From positions 87,499 to 151,498 of the forward strand of contig CAXBCH010000006.1 in NCBI GenBank assembly GCA_963974125.1: a stretch of 64,000 nt of DNA, read 5' to 3'. The stretch comes from Haliea sp963974125 (lineage in GTDB: Bacteria; Pseudomonadota; Gammaproteobacteria; Pseudomonadales; Halieaceae). The first letter of the stretch is position 1; each line of letters starts with the position of its first letter. Positions 18,132 to 26,174 of this stretch are shown in pieces. The notes beneath the pieces are model-generated. The model did no database searches. It was not told the origin of the DNA and was given only the letters and a program-made list of their open reading frames with translations. Made by a program: the position numbers and the translations under genes.

Positions 18132-19074
18132 GCTGCTCCACATAAAACTGCTGTGCCCACTTGCGAAACTTCGCAATCGGTCCATCACCGTCACATAAAT
18201 TGGGTTTCGGCTGATAGATCTTGTTTTCCCACATGGGGATGTCATCAGTGAGCTGCCGGTTGACCTCCTTGTTGAACGCCGCACCAATCCGATCGATCTT
18301 GGGGTCGCGTTCCGGATTCTTGTAGCTGACGTGGAAGTACTGAACGACATTATCTTCGTCGATGGGGGCATTCGTTGTTAGCATGCAGACTTCAACCAGT
18401 GTTTTGTAGCGAACCACCGCCCAGCCGAAGCCGGAATTGGTCGAGTTCAGGTATCCCTCGACGGGGCCGCCCGAACTGGGAAACTTCTGTCTGCTTTCCA
18501 TAATTATGCTGGGGCCGTCAAAATCGAAGCGATCATATTCAGCGGCACCAGGATGCTGGTGAACGGTCATGAAGTGAGCGCCGTCAGCGGTGTTCTCAGC
18601 CATTTCCTGCAGGCAAGTTCTGATCTTGTGCTCGGTCACGATTGGAGTGACATAAGCGGGGTCGTCGAACTCCGGGACCTCCAGCAGATCGAAATTGGGT
18701 GCAGCGCCCTCGGGGTGATACCAGGCCATCACCAGACCATACCGGACCTGTAGCGGGTAGGTTCGCACACAGGCGCGCGTGTTCAGTTGTTGGGCATAAG
18801 GTATCGCGGCAACCTGCCCTTCGCCGTCAAATTCCCAGTGGTGAAACGGGCAGCGGATATTCTCACCAACCACCTTCCCAAGCACACCAAAATTACCACC
18901 CAGGTGCGGACAGTAAGCGTCCTGTAAATGAAGTTTGCCTGCCTCGCTACGCCACATGACCAGGTCGCGGTCAAAGTAACGGAGTGGTTTTATCTCACCG
19001 GACTGAACATCACTTTCGAATGCAACCTGGAACCAGCCTAAGGGAATCGGAAATGGAAAGCGCTTGCTGCTCAT
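18118..19074 (-). CDS. Rieske oxygenase, KshA/SdmA/DAF-36 type (copy 2)
   Basis: This 318-residue protein has Rieske ligands C55-P-H57 and C75-P-F-H78 and the mononuclear-iron region MAENTADGAHFMTVH. ATG 19074 follows AGGAG (CAGGAGTCACCT before ATG); the longer frame to 19125 has no such site. It is a paralogue of the Rieske protein at 12543-13532, with the same C-terminal CDGDGPIA-x-FRKW block. It is first in an operon with the acyl-CoA ligase. Two TetR-type inverted repeats lie between it and the divergent tetR, so control by that regulator is likely. Possible roles are sterol C-4 methyl oxidation or ring hydroxylation; the sequence does not decide. Confidence 0.92.
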   Translation of the reverse strand: MSSKRFPFPIPLGWFQVAFESDVQSGEIKPLRYFDRDLVMWRSEAGKLHLQDAYCPHLGGNFGVLGKVVGENIRCPFHHWEFDGEGQVAAIPYAQQLNTRACVRTYPLQVRYGLVMAWYHPEGAAPNFDLLEVPEFDDPAYVTPIVTEHKIRTCLQEMAENTADGAHFMTVHQHPGAAEYDRFDFDGPSIIMESRQKFPSSGGPVEGYLNSTNSGFGWAVVRYKTLVEVCMLTTNAPIDEDNVVQYFHVSYKNPERDPKIDRIGAAFNKEVNRQLTDDIPMWENKIYQPKPNLCDGDGPIAKFRKWAQQFYVEQHANS

Positions 19075-19093
19075 AGGTGACTCCTGATCGAAA

Positions 19094-19109
19094 CTGACAT
19101 ATGTGTCAG
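19094..19109. promoter_or_regulatory. TetR-type operator 1
   Basis: CTGACA-TATG-TGTCAG is a perfect 6+6 inverted repeat, 20 nt upstream of the Rieske gene and divergent from tetR. Its centre is 32 bp from the next copy, about three helical turns. Confidence 0.7.
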
Positions 19110-19125
19110 CAAACCATAAGCTCAA

Positions 19126-19141
19126 CTGACATTTCTGTCAA
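19126..19141. promoter_or_regulatory. TetR-type operator 2
   Basis: CTGACA-TTTC-TGTCAA is the same repeat with one arm-end mismatch, on the same helical face as operator 1 and 54 nt before the tetR start. Confidence 0.68.
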
Positions 19142-19194
19142 TGCAATATGCGGTAACATGAGCCACGGCAAATTCTTTCGCTATTGAGGCATTG

Positions 19195-19815
19195 ATGAGC
19201 GCAAGCACAGAGAGCCACAAGTCCTCCACCCGGCTCGCCATACTTGAGGCCGCAATCCAGGTGTTTGCGCGCCTGGGCTACAGTGGCACCAACTTTCGCG
19301 AAATCACTGCGCTCTGCGGTGCCCAGCGCTCACTGATCCTCTACCACTTCCAGAACAAGGAGACTCTGTGGCAGGCTGCCGCGGAAGACGTTGAAAAGCG
19401 TTTCAATGCCGCATTCGACTCAGTGTTTACCGAACAGCAGCAGGCCAGCGACCGCGAGACAGCCCGCTACGCGCTGTCCTGCTTTCTGGACGCCCTCTGC
19501 GAAGTGCCGGAATACGGCCAGATCTACCTGCGTGAAGGGGCGACGGATAGCCCGAGGATGGAGTGGTTGTCCAGGCACTTTGCCCCGCCTCGAGCCCTGA
19601 GAGTGCAATACCGGGACCCGGATATTCAGAAACGCCTCCATACCTCGGTGTTGCGGGACATTCTGGCCTGCACCCTGGTTGCCTTTGTCACTCTGGGTCC
19701 GTTGCTGGAACGATCACGTGCCGTGGCTACCGGAAAATCATCTGCCGGTACCTACGAACTGACTCCAGCCAAACGCGAGGAACTGCTGGACTACCTCCTG
19801 CGGCTGATCTTTTGA
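19195..19815 (+). CDS. TetR/AcrR family regulator (A)
   Basis: The 206-residue protein has an N-terminal TetR helix-turn-helix (AILEAAIQVFARLGYSGTNFREIT...RSLILYHFQNKETLW) and an all-helical ligand domain. ATG 19195 follows GAGG. It is divergent from the Rieske-acyl-CoA ligase operon. Two copies of TGACA-N4-TGTCA lie between them, so it most likely represses both itself and that operon and responds to a pathway intermediate (inference; acyl-CoA thioesters are common TetR ligands in catabolic loci). Confidence 0.92.
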   Translation: MSASTESHKSSTRLAILEAAIQVFARLGYSGTNFREITALCGAQRSLILYHFQNKETLWQAAAEDVEKRFNAAFDSVFTEQQQASDRETARYALSCFLDALCEVPEYGQIYLREGATDSPRMEWLSRHFAPPRALRVQYRDPDIQKRLHTSVLRDILACTLVAFVTLGPLLERSRAVATGKSSAGTYELTPAKREELLDYLLRLIF

Positions 19816-19853
19816 GTGCGTAGCTTCTCAGCACGCACCTTGAACGCTCCCGA

Positions 19854-20663
19854 TTAGACGCCCAGCAGATTGTCCCGCTGCTGCATCCACACTTCCGCGC
19901 AGTAGCCAAAATCCACCGGCAGATTCACGCCGCTTACAAAGCTCGCCAGCTTGCTGTTCAGCAGGACCAGTGGTTCGCCCATTTCTGCGGGATCCGCGAA
20001 ACGACCGTTAGATGGGCAGAAAACCTTGAGCGCATCTCTATCGAATTCCTTGGTCAGCTGATCCATGAATGCCGTCGCCGTGGGCGAAGGACTAATGCAG
20101 TTGATCCGTACCTCACGCTTCGCCAGCTCCCCTGCCTGCATCATGGTGTAGACGACCATGCATTGCTTGGAGAAGCCATACGGATCTACGTTGAGGTCCG
20201 GGTGTGCTTCCAGCCAGGCTTTGGATTCCGCAAAGCCGGTCACAGCCAAAAAATCCTTGACCAGATCCAGGTTGCTTTTCCAACCCATGCCCGCGGTGGA
20301 AGCGATAGAGGCGATGCCACCACCTTTACCAACTCGTGGGATCAGCGCATCGGTCAGGTAGCGTGCGCCAACCCAATTGATCATCACCGTATCCATCGCG
20401 GAAAACGGCGGGTGCGGCACACCGGCGCAATTGAACAACGCGTAGATTTCCCCGGGCAACTGAGCGATGGCAGCATCCACTGAGGCCTGGTCTTTCATAT
20501 CCGTCTTGATCGCCTTTTTCACCGGCACTGTGACGTCGCTGATATCCAGCGCATGGACATCCGCGCCTGCATCCACCAACAATTGCGCCGCCGCGGCACC
20601 CATACCTGAAGCGCCCCCGGTAATAACAACTTGCTTGCCCTGATAACCCAGCACATCGTTCAT
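19854..20663 (-). CDS. SDR, 3alpha-hydroxysteroid / coniferyl-alcohol dehydrogenase type
   Basis: This 269-residue short-chain dehydrogenase has the nucleotide motif TGGASGMG, the NAG-equivalent NCAG, catalytic Ser in SIASTAG and YGFSK for Tyr-x3-Lys. The insertion after the catalytic serine (GWKSNLDLVKDFLAV) and C-terminal region resemble the 3alpha-HSD/coniferyl-alcohol dehydrogenase subfamily. ATG 20663 is preceded by an AAGGAAAAGGAA purine run. It is the second gene after the cycloisomerase homologue (34-nt gap), so it may act on the same sterol or a product of it. The exact substrate is unknown. Confidence 0.88.
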   Translation of the reverse strand: MNDVLGYQGKQVVITGGASGMGAAAAQLLVDAGADVHALDISDVTVPVKKAIKTDMKDQASVDAAIAQLPGEIYALFNCAGVPHPPFSAMDTVMINWVGARYLTDALIPRVGKGGGIASIASTAGMGWKSNLDLVKDFLAVTGFAESKAWLEAHPDLNVDPYGFSKQCMVVYTMMQAGELAKREVRINCISPSPTATAFMDQLTKEFDRDALKVFCPSNGRFADPAEMGEPLVLLNSKLASFVSGVNLPVDFGYCAEVWMQQRDNLLGV

Positions 20664-20697
20664 AATGGTTCCTTTTCCTTCTCTTGAAATGCGGTGT

Positions 20698-21582
20698 TTA
20701 GTATATGGGGCCGCCCAGCAGATGGGTGGCCAGGTCAATCAACAGCAGTGTGATCATCGCCACGAAGCTCGACTCGATAAACACACGCCCAATGCTCCAG
20801 CGTTCGCCCTCCTTTTCTTCGTCCAACCGAATAATATTCGGGAACGCCACCACGAAATACAGGGCATAAAACCAGGAGCCCACCCAGAGCATGGCATCCA
20901 GGTTCTCATACCAGACGTTCATCGAGGACGTGTCGTCACCGTGGGAGATCATGACGAAGTACATGTAGGTTTCGCCCCAACCCCAGAATGCCGCGATCAG
21001 CAGCACGATACCGCAATAGGTAATGAAGCGCGTAGTCGCAGAGTTCCAATTCATCGTCATGGTGCGGATTCGTCGCAGGGCAATGACCGCAGTTACATGG
21101 TAGACGATGAAGAACACGATTGCGTTGAAGTACATCGATGGTGGCACTTTCATGTGCTGTGCCAAGGCTGTAGCTTCATCCGGGCCGACGAGGGCAGAAT
21201 CCAGGAACAGCGTGACCTCCTCAAAACGATAGCGCAGGCCCAGAACCTCGAAAAAGTACTCGGTGTGGAAATAGGTGGCCAGGAAAATCCACCAGAACAT
21301 GTATACATTGAACTTGAACCAATAACTGTCGTGCCACACAACACCACTGTTGCGGCGCAGAAACCAGGGCAACAGCACACAATAGGGTAGCCACATCAGC
21401 ACATTCTGCATGATGTTCCAGAAGGTGCCCGTATTCAGCCAGCCCATCTGGACCATCGCCATGTTGTAGAAGAACCAGAACGGCACAACGGTCAGGAAGA
21501 ATTTCTCACCCCAGGCCTTGTCCGGATTGGGTGAGAACCAGTAGCCGGGAAGCCCCTTCCCGGATGCAGCTTGCTCCGCCAT
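20698..21582 (-). CDS. cycloeucalenol cycloisomerase-like membrane protein
   Basis: This 294-residue protein has about seven hydrophobic segments. It resembles plant cycloeucalenol cycloisomerase (CPI1, about 280 residues) over its full length. Shared elements include W24GEKFFL with a PFW soon after, the W-x-D-x-YW-x-K stretch, a block around YFHTEYFFEVLG (104-115), FxVYHV and ALRRIR (159-173), FYALYFVVAFP (238-248) and RLDEE (252-256). I compared it with the remembered Arabidopsis sequence; no search was run. CPI opens the 9beta,19-cyclopropane ring of cycloeucalenol in plants. In a bacterial catabolic island this is unexpected. It heads an operon with an SDR and is divergent from a TetR gene across a GTATAC inverted repeat. 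Confidence 0.85.
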   Translation of the reverse strand: MAEQAASGKGLPGYWFSPNPDKAWGEKFFLTVVPFWFFYNMAMVQMGWLNTGTFWNIMQNVLMWLPYCVLLPWFLRRNSGVVWHDSYWFKFNVYMFWWIFLATYFHTEYFFEVLGLRYRFEEVTLFLDSALVGPDEATALAQHMKVPPSMYFNAIVFFIVYHVTAVIALRRIRTMTMNWNSATTRFITYCGIVLLIAAFWGWGETYMYFVMISHGDDTSSMNVWYENLDAMLWVGSWFYALYFVVAFPNIIRLDEEKEGERWSIGRVFIESSFVAMITLLLIDLATHLLGGPIY

Positions 21583-21630
21583 GCGGTTTTCTCCTGTTAT
21601 TGTGTTGGTCAGAAATGCTAGTTTTACAAC

Positions 21631-21658
21631 CCGACAAAGTCAACAGTATACTTATAAT
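21631..21658 (+). promoter_or_regulatory. promoter of tetR (B)
   Basis: CCGACA (21631-21636), 16-nt spacer, TATAAT (21653-21658), pointing at the TetR gene starting at 21756. The -10 box lies inside the GTATAC inverted repeat, fitting autorepression. Confidence 0.55.
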
Positions 21659-21666
21659 ATGTATAC
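21646..21666. promoter_or_regulatory. GTATAC-N9-GTATAC operator candidate
   Basis: Two GTATAC half-sites, each self-complementary, flank an AT-rich centre that includes TATAAT. The element lies 64 nt upstream of the cycloisomerase gene and 90 nt upstream of tetR (B), a good place for that TetR protein to control both. Confidence 0.6.
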
Positions 21667-21755
21667 ATGACGAACTACTGGCTTTGCGTAAAATCCTGCG
21701 AGCAGCGGGCGATCCCGTTGCTCTATGATCCGGCTCACTGCAACCAGGACTTGCC

Positions 21756-22382
21756 ATGCAAAAGGCGATAATGACAAGAAGCGAAAGCGGCGCAGCACGC
21801 TCCCGGGCGGACTCCACCCGGGAGAAGATCCTGAACACAGCGGCGGCCTGTTTTCTGGAGAACGGGTATCGTGATACTCGCATGATGCAAATCGCTGCAC
21901 GATGCGGCCTCTCCCGCGCCGCTATCTACAAGCACTTTCCAACCAAGGAATCAGTTCTGCTGGCATTGAATGCCCGGGTCGTGGAAGACACCCTGGCAGT
22001 CACGCACTTCATTCTCAACAGTCGTCAGCCTGCGCTGAAGGTGATCGAGCAATGGATGCGGGACCTGCTCTCTCATGATCAGCCGGGTTTCATCCGGGTA
22101 GTGATGATTGATGACGCCCAGGGGGTACTGATGCTTGACCAGGAGGCGACAGATGATGCCCTGCGCAAAGTCAAGCGCGCCCTGACAAAGGTCATTCGGC
22201 GGGGAGTCCGTGAGGGTGATGTTGCCCCCAACATCCACCCGGCAGATACCGCGCACATGCTGCAGGCGCTGGTGTTCAGTATAGAGCGCAACAACCTGTC
22301 CTCTCGACCTGTAATAGAAATGCGCGACAGCCGTCGCCAGGACCTTATGATCGCCACCATCATTGCCGGCCTACGCGCGTGA
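21756..22382 (+). CDS. TetR/AcrR family regulator (B)
   Basis: This 208-residue protein has the TetR DNA-binding domain (REKILNTAAACFLENGYRDTRMMQIA...SRAAIYKHFPTKESVL) near the N-terminus. ATG 21756 has AGGA 7 nt upstream; ATG 21771 is an alternative. It is divergent from the cycloisomerase-SDR operon and is followed by an NTF2-like gene 109 nt downstream. It probably represses the cycloisomerase operon through the GTATAC repeat. The inducer is unknown. Confidence 0.92.
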   Translation: MQKAIMTRSESGAARSRADSTREKILNTAAACFLENGYRDTRMMQIAARCGLSRAAIYKHFPTKESVLLALNARVVEDTLAVTHFILNSRQPALKVIEQWMRDLLSHDQPGFIRVVMIDDAQGVLMLDQEATDDALRKVKRALTKVIRRGVREGDVAPNIHPADTAHMLQALVFSIERNNLSSRPVIEMRDSRRQDLMIATIIAGLRA

Positions 22383-22491
22383 CACTGGAGCTGGCTCAGT
22401 ACTGCCGGCGCCCTGGTATTTGTCTTCGGGTGACCGGGTTTACTACAGAGACTAGACTGCAAGACCATCACCAAAATAATGGAGCAGCACC

Positions 22492-23073
22492 ATGCGCGAG
22501 CCAGAAAAGTTGAACCGACAGACCATGGGCATCACCGACGGGATTCCCTTGGAAGTTACCGGAACCGACATCGAGAGCCTGCGTCGCGATATCCAGCGCC
22601 TCATGGATATTGAAGCCATCAAGCAGCTCAAGCATTGTTATCTGCGCTGCGTGGATACCGCCAATCTGGTGGAGATGTCCGAGCTGTTCCACGATGACGT
22701 ACACGTGCACTTCAAGGGTGGCACCTACGAGTGGAAGCTGGATGGCAAGGCGGAATACCTGGCGGCCATCGGGCAGTCTTTCAATACCCGCATGATCGGT
22801 CAACACAATGGCCACCATCCGGAAATCCAGATCCTGAGCGAGACTGAGGCTACCGGCATCTGGTATCTGGCGGACCTCGCCTGGCAGCTGGATATCGGCA
22901 ACTTCCTGCAGGGCACCCTGCTCTACTGGGACCGCTACGTGAAGGAAAACGGCCGTTGGCTGATTATCGAGACGCGCTATGAGCGGCTCTACGAAATCAA
23001 TACGCCCCTGCTGGAGGAGCCCAAGCTGAGCAGCCATTACCTGGGTGTGCACGGCACGCCGATACAGGGGTGA
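22492..23073 (+). CDS. SnoaL-like (NTF2 superfamily) protein
   Basis: This 193-residue soluble protein opens with the SnoaL-like signature DIQRLMDIEAIKQLKHCYLRCVD. It continues with LFHDDVHVHF and TGIWYLADLAWQ and ends WLIIETRYERLYE. This subgroup is common in aromatic, terpenoid and steroid loci. Members can be isomerases, dehydratases or hydroxylases, but most are uncharacterised. It is probably co-transcribed with tetR (B), or comes from its own promoter in the 109-nt gap, and converges with the following SDR. Confidence 0.85.
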   Translation: MREPEKLNRQTMGITDGIPLEVTGTDIESLRRDIQRLMDIEAIKQLKHCYLRCVDTANLVEMSELFHDDVHVHFKGGTYEWKLDGKAEYLAAIGQSFNTRMIGQHNGHHPEIQILSETEATGIWYLADLAWQLDIGNFLQGTLLYWDRYVKENGRWLIIETRYERLYEINTPLLEEPKLSSHYLGVHGTPIQG

Positions 23074-23093
23074 TTCAGTACCGGCTACGCCCT

Positions 23094-23861
23094 TCAGACA
23101 CCGTAGCCGCCATCCACCGAGAGCATCTGGCCCGTCACGTAGGCCGCGCGCTGTGATGCCAGATAGACAACCGCGTGTGCCACTTCCTCGGGCTCACCCC
23201 AGCGCTTGATGCACAATCCAGCCTGAACGGCATCTTTCCATGCCTCGTCGAAGGTGCCATCAGCCCAGAGCCGCTTGAAAATACCGGCATTGATTACGCC
23301 GATCGCAACGCTGTTGGCGCGAATGCCAAATGTGCCCTCCTCCTTCGACAGCCCCTGGATCAGCGATTCGATCAAGGCCTTGGGGGCGACGGACAGGACA
23401 TCGCGCTCGGGCCACTTGTGCAATCCAGCGGAACTGATGTGCACGTAAGAACCGCCACCAGCATCTTTCATGTGATGCAAGGAAGCGTGCACCACGTTGA
23501 AGAAGCCGTTGACGTCCGAGTCGATCACCCGCCGCCACTCGTCAGGGGAGACGTCCCTGATCATCAGCTGAGGGATGTCTGATCCCGCCGCAACCACGAC
23601 GGTGTGGATCCGATGTCTGGATGCAATATCGTCAATCAACTGTTTGACACGAACGTGGTCGCCAATGGAGAGCTGATGATACTCCGCAGTCTGTCCCAGG
23701 CCATTGAGCCGCTCAGCGGTTTCAGCGGCTCGCGCCTGGTTCCCGTTATAGGTCAGCACCACATCGCTACCCGCTTCCGCCAGCTTCTCGCAGATAACCG
23801 CGCCGGTACCGCCACTGCCACCAATGACGAGGGCGACACCCGCCGGAAAATCCTGTGTCAT
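23094..23861 (-). CDS. SDR-fold protein lacking the catalytic tyrosine
   Basis: This 255-residue SDR has a cofactor motif GGSGGTG (14-20), AAG (91-93) instead of NAG, SSAG at the catalytic serine (143-146) and a normal C-terminus (SQRAAYVTGQMLSVDGGYGV). The Tyr-x3-Lys motif reads S157-VAP-K161, so the catalytic tyrosine is replaced by serine. It may be inactive as a dehydrogenase, use another acid, or act as a reductase of the atypical FabI-like kind. It is a single gene with operator site G upstream, which ties it to the island's regulon. Confidence 0.85.
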   Translation of the reverse strand: MTQDFPAGVALVIGGSGGTGAVICEKLAEAGSDVVLTYNGNQARAAETAERLNGLGQTAEYHQLSIGDHVRVKQLIDDIASRHRIHTVVVAAGSDIPQLMIRDVSPDEWRRVIDSDVNGFFNVVHASLHHMKDAGGGSYVHISSAGLHKWPERDVLSVAPKALIESLIQGLSKEEGTFGIRANSVAIGVINAGIFKRLWADGTFDEAWKDAVQAGLCIKRWGEPEEVAHAVVYLASQRAAYVTGQMLSVDGGYGV

Positions 23862-23913
23862 AAAGAGACCTGTCTAAGCCAGAATTGTCTGTAGCCGAAG
23901 AAAGACTACCCAG

Positions 23914-23937
23914 AAAAGATTATTATTGCAATGTTTC
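23914..23937. promoter_or_regulatory. candidate regulon operator site G
   Basis: AAAAGATT-N8-AATGTTTC has one mismatch in each arm to AAAACATT-N8-AATGTTTT. It lies 53 nt upstream of the SDR-fold gene ending at 23861. Confidence 0.65.
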
Positions 23938-23996
23938 ATGCAGGCTGGAATGGAGAGATCTGGGAAGAAAAATGTGGTGACATCGGCCCACGGGGT

Positions 23997-24941
23997 TCAG
24001 GGCAAGGCAGTGTGCCCGCGACGGAACTGGCCCGGCGAAACCCCGGTGTGGCGCCGAAACAACCTGTAAAACGCGCCCATGTCGGTGTAGCCAACATGGC
24101 CACCGATATCCTCGATGCTGCGACGGGTGGATGCCAGAAGCGACTGACTGGCCTGCACCCGCAAGCGATGCACATATTCCTTGGGGGTCATGCCTGATTC
24201 CTGCTTGAAGCGCCGATTGAATGTGCGGCGACACAGTCCAAAGTGCTGGATACAGCGGGGAATGAGGTTGTCCTCGGTATAATGCTCGGCCAGCCAGGCC
24301 CTGGCCTGGGCCATGGACGCATCAATGCCGCCGCTGCCATCCGGGTGATGGAGCAGGTGATTCCATTGCAGGGCATAGGTTTCGGCAACATCCCGGGCAG
24401 TGGCGTCACCCCAACGACGCGCTATCTCTGCAAGCACCAGCTCCTGCCACGGCAGGTCGCCCGAACAGATAACTGCCCCCTCCTCCACCCATCCCGGTTC
24501 CGCGACCACCTGCAGGGCTGGAAAGTTACGCTGGAAAAGAGCCGCATAGCGGCTGTGTGTTACGGCTTTGCCGCCGGGGAACAGGCCTGCCTCAGCCAAG
24601 AGAAAGGCACCGGTGCCTACACCCACGATTCGGGTACCGCTGGCAGCCTCGTCTCGCAACCACGACGCCAGTCGGCCGTGCCGGCAGGGCTCCCAGCTGT
24701 CATCTACCATCAATGCGGGCACGAACAGCCAATCCGGACGCGGCGCGTTGGCTACATCGTACTGCCTGATAAAACTGAAGCGGTCTTGCAGCAGGGCACT
24801 ATCCCTGGCCGACACCCCGTAGAGCAGATCGACCTCTGCTCCTTCCTTGATGTGGTGCGTCATGCAGTGCAACAGCAGGTCATGCACTGCAGCTACCAGG
24901 GAGACGACGGAACCCGGTGTAAGCAATATGGCAGCACGCAT
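23997..24941 (-). CDS. GlxA-type AraC family regulator
   Basis: This 314-residue regulator has an N-terminal DJ-1/PfpI-like domain (about residues 1-185, with GVGTGAFLLAEAG at the nucleophile-elbow position). A C-terminal AraC double helix-turn-helix follows (FGLCRRTFNRRFKQESGMTPKEYVHRLR...IGGHVGYTDMGAFYRLFRRHTG). It is divergent from the nine-gene plus-strand operon starting at 25073, so it is the natural candidate activator of that operon. The ligand cannot be told; GlxA-type sensors often respond to amines or small metabolites. Confidence 0.92.
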   Translation of the reverse strand: MRAAILLTPGSVVSLVAAVHDLLLHCMTHHIKEGAEVDLLYGVSARDSALLQDRFSFIRQYDVANAPRPDWLFVPALMVDDSWEPCRHGRLASWLRDEAASGTRIVGVGTGAFLLAEAGLFPGGKAVTHSRYAALFQRNFPALQVVAEPGWVEEGAVICSGDLPWQELVLAEIARRWGDATARDVAETYALQWNHLLHHPDGSGGIDASMAQARAWLAEHYTEDNLIPRCIQHFGLCRRTFNRRFKQESGMTPKEYVHRLRVQASQSLLASTRRSIEDIGGHVGYTDMGAFYRLFRRHTGVSPGQFRRGHTALP

Positions 24942-25072
24942 ACTTATTCGTCACCCCCCGGCCAATTCGGCCAGTAATTGACGCGATTACCCATTATTTG
25001 CCCATTGGCGTCTCCTTAATATACGAGAACCGCGAGGTGACTACAAATCACGATAACAACAGGAAAGCAGCC

Positions 25073-26155
25073 ATGATCTACAAAGTCATCCAGTGGGGTA
25101 CGGGAGCGGTAGGCAGGCACGCCCTGCGGGCTGTGCTCGATGACCCCGATATGCAGCTCACTGGCGTCAAGGTCTACAGTGAAGCGAAAGTCGGACTGGA
25201 TGCCGGTCATCTGTGTGACCGCCCAGACACGGGTATCAAGGCGGTCATGGACCCGGAGGCTCTACCACTGGCCGAAGCTGACTGCCTGCTATATATGCCC
25301 ATGCAGCCCGATGCCGACGAAATAGCTGATCTCCTTCGGCGCGGCGTAAATATCATCACCACAGCCGGCAACCTCTATCCAAGGGCACGTGGCGACGTCG
25401 CCTGGGAACAGCTACAGCAGGCTGCGCTGGCAGGCAACAGCGTTTTCCACGGCTCAGGCATCAACCCCGCCTTCATGTCGGATGTCCTGCCCCTGACCCT
25501 GTCAGGCCTGTCCCACCGCGCCCGCCAGATCACCGTTCAGGAGATCTCCGACGTTCACGTCTATACCAGTGAGGCGCCCGAGATCATGATGGACAATATT
25601 GGCTTTGGCAAAACCCGGGAGGAAGCGCTGCGACCGGACAATCCCTTCCTTGACTGGATGAGCGCCTATTTCCGCGAGTCCATGGTGATGATGGCCGACC
25701 ATATGGGTGTCACTCTGGAACGGGTTGAGCCCAACCATGAAGTGGCGCTGGCCAAAAGTCGCGTGGAGTTGGCCAACGGCCGCAGTATCGAGCCTGGCAC
25801 CGTTGCCTGCCGACGCTTCGAGTGGCAGGGCATTGTCAACGGCAAGTCAGCCTTTGTGCTGCGCACCTACTGGAAAACCACGATGGACATCGATCCGGCC
25901 TGGCCGGTTGAATCCGAGAAGGAGGTGTCCTGGACCATCACCGTTGAGGGAACCCCCTCCTACCGTATCAATCTGGAGGTCTGTTCCTCCTTCGACGAAA
26001 ACCACCCGATGTTCGGCAAGGGTGGTGAAGAAGGTGCGGTACTGGGCACGGCCGTTCACGCCGTAAACGCTATCCCGGCAGTGTGCCAGGCGGAGCCAGG
26101 GGTGCGTACCTTTCTCGACCTGCCGATCATCACCAGCCACGGCGCCTTCCGCTGA
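25073..26155 (+). CDS. DapB-like NAD(P)-binding oxidoreductase (copy 1)
   Basis: This 360-residue protein has a Rossmann motif GTGAVGRHALRAV near the N-terminus and a C-terminal alpha/beta domain like dihydrodipicolinate reductase or 2,4-diaminopentanoate dehydrogenase relatives. ATG 25073 gives MIYKVIQWGTG and follows an AGGAAAG ribosome site; the frame open from 24998 is not needed. A paralogue of the same length (360 aa) lies at 27854. These proteins are frequent in steroid- and terpenoid-degrading actinobacteria and gammaproteobacteria, but I know of no assigned reaction. First gene of the 25073-34436 operon. Confidence 0.82.
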   Translation: MIYKVIQWGTGAVGRHALRAVLDDPDMQLTGVKVYSEAKVGLDAGHLCDRPDTGIKAVMDPEALPLAEADCLLYMPMQPDADEIADLLRRGVNIITTAGNLYPRARGDVAWEQLQQAALAGNSVFHGSGINPAFMSDVLPLTLSGLSHRARQITVQEISDVHVYTSEAPEIMMDNIGFGKTREEALRPDNPFLDWMSAYFRESMVMMADHMGVTLERVEPNHEVALAKSRVELANGRSIEPGTVACRRFEWQGIVNGKSAFVLRTYWKTTMDIDPAWPVESEKEVSWTITVEGTPSYRINLEVCSSFDENHPMFGKGGEEGAVLGTAVHAVNAIPAVCQAEPGVRTFLDLPIITSHGAFR

Positions 26156-26174
26156 TTAGCTACAGGAGAGCTTC

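Noticed and set aside
24963..24975. GGCC-AATTC-GGCC repeat between the AraC gene and the DapB-like operon
   Set aside because: The arms are only 4 nt and GC-only, too common here. The operator of the GlxA-type regulator could not be picked by eye.
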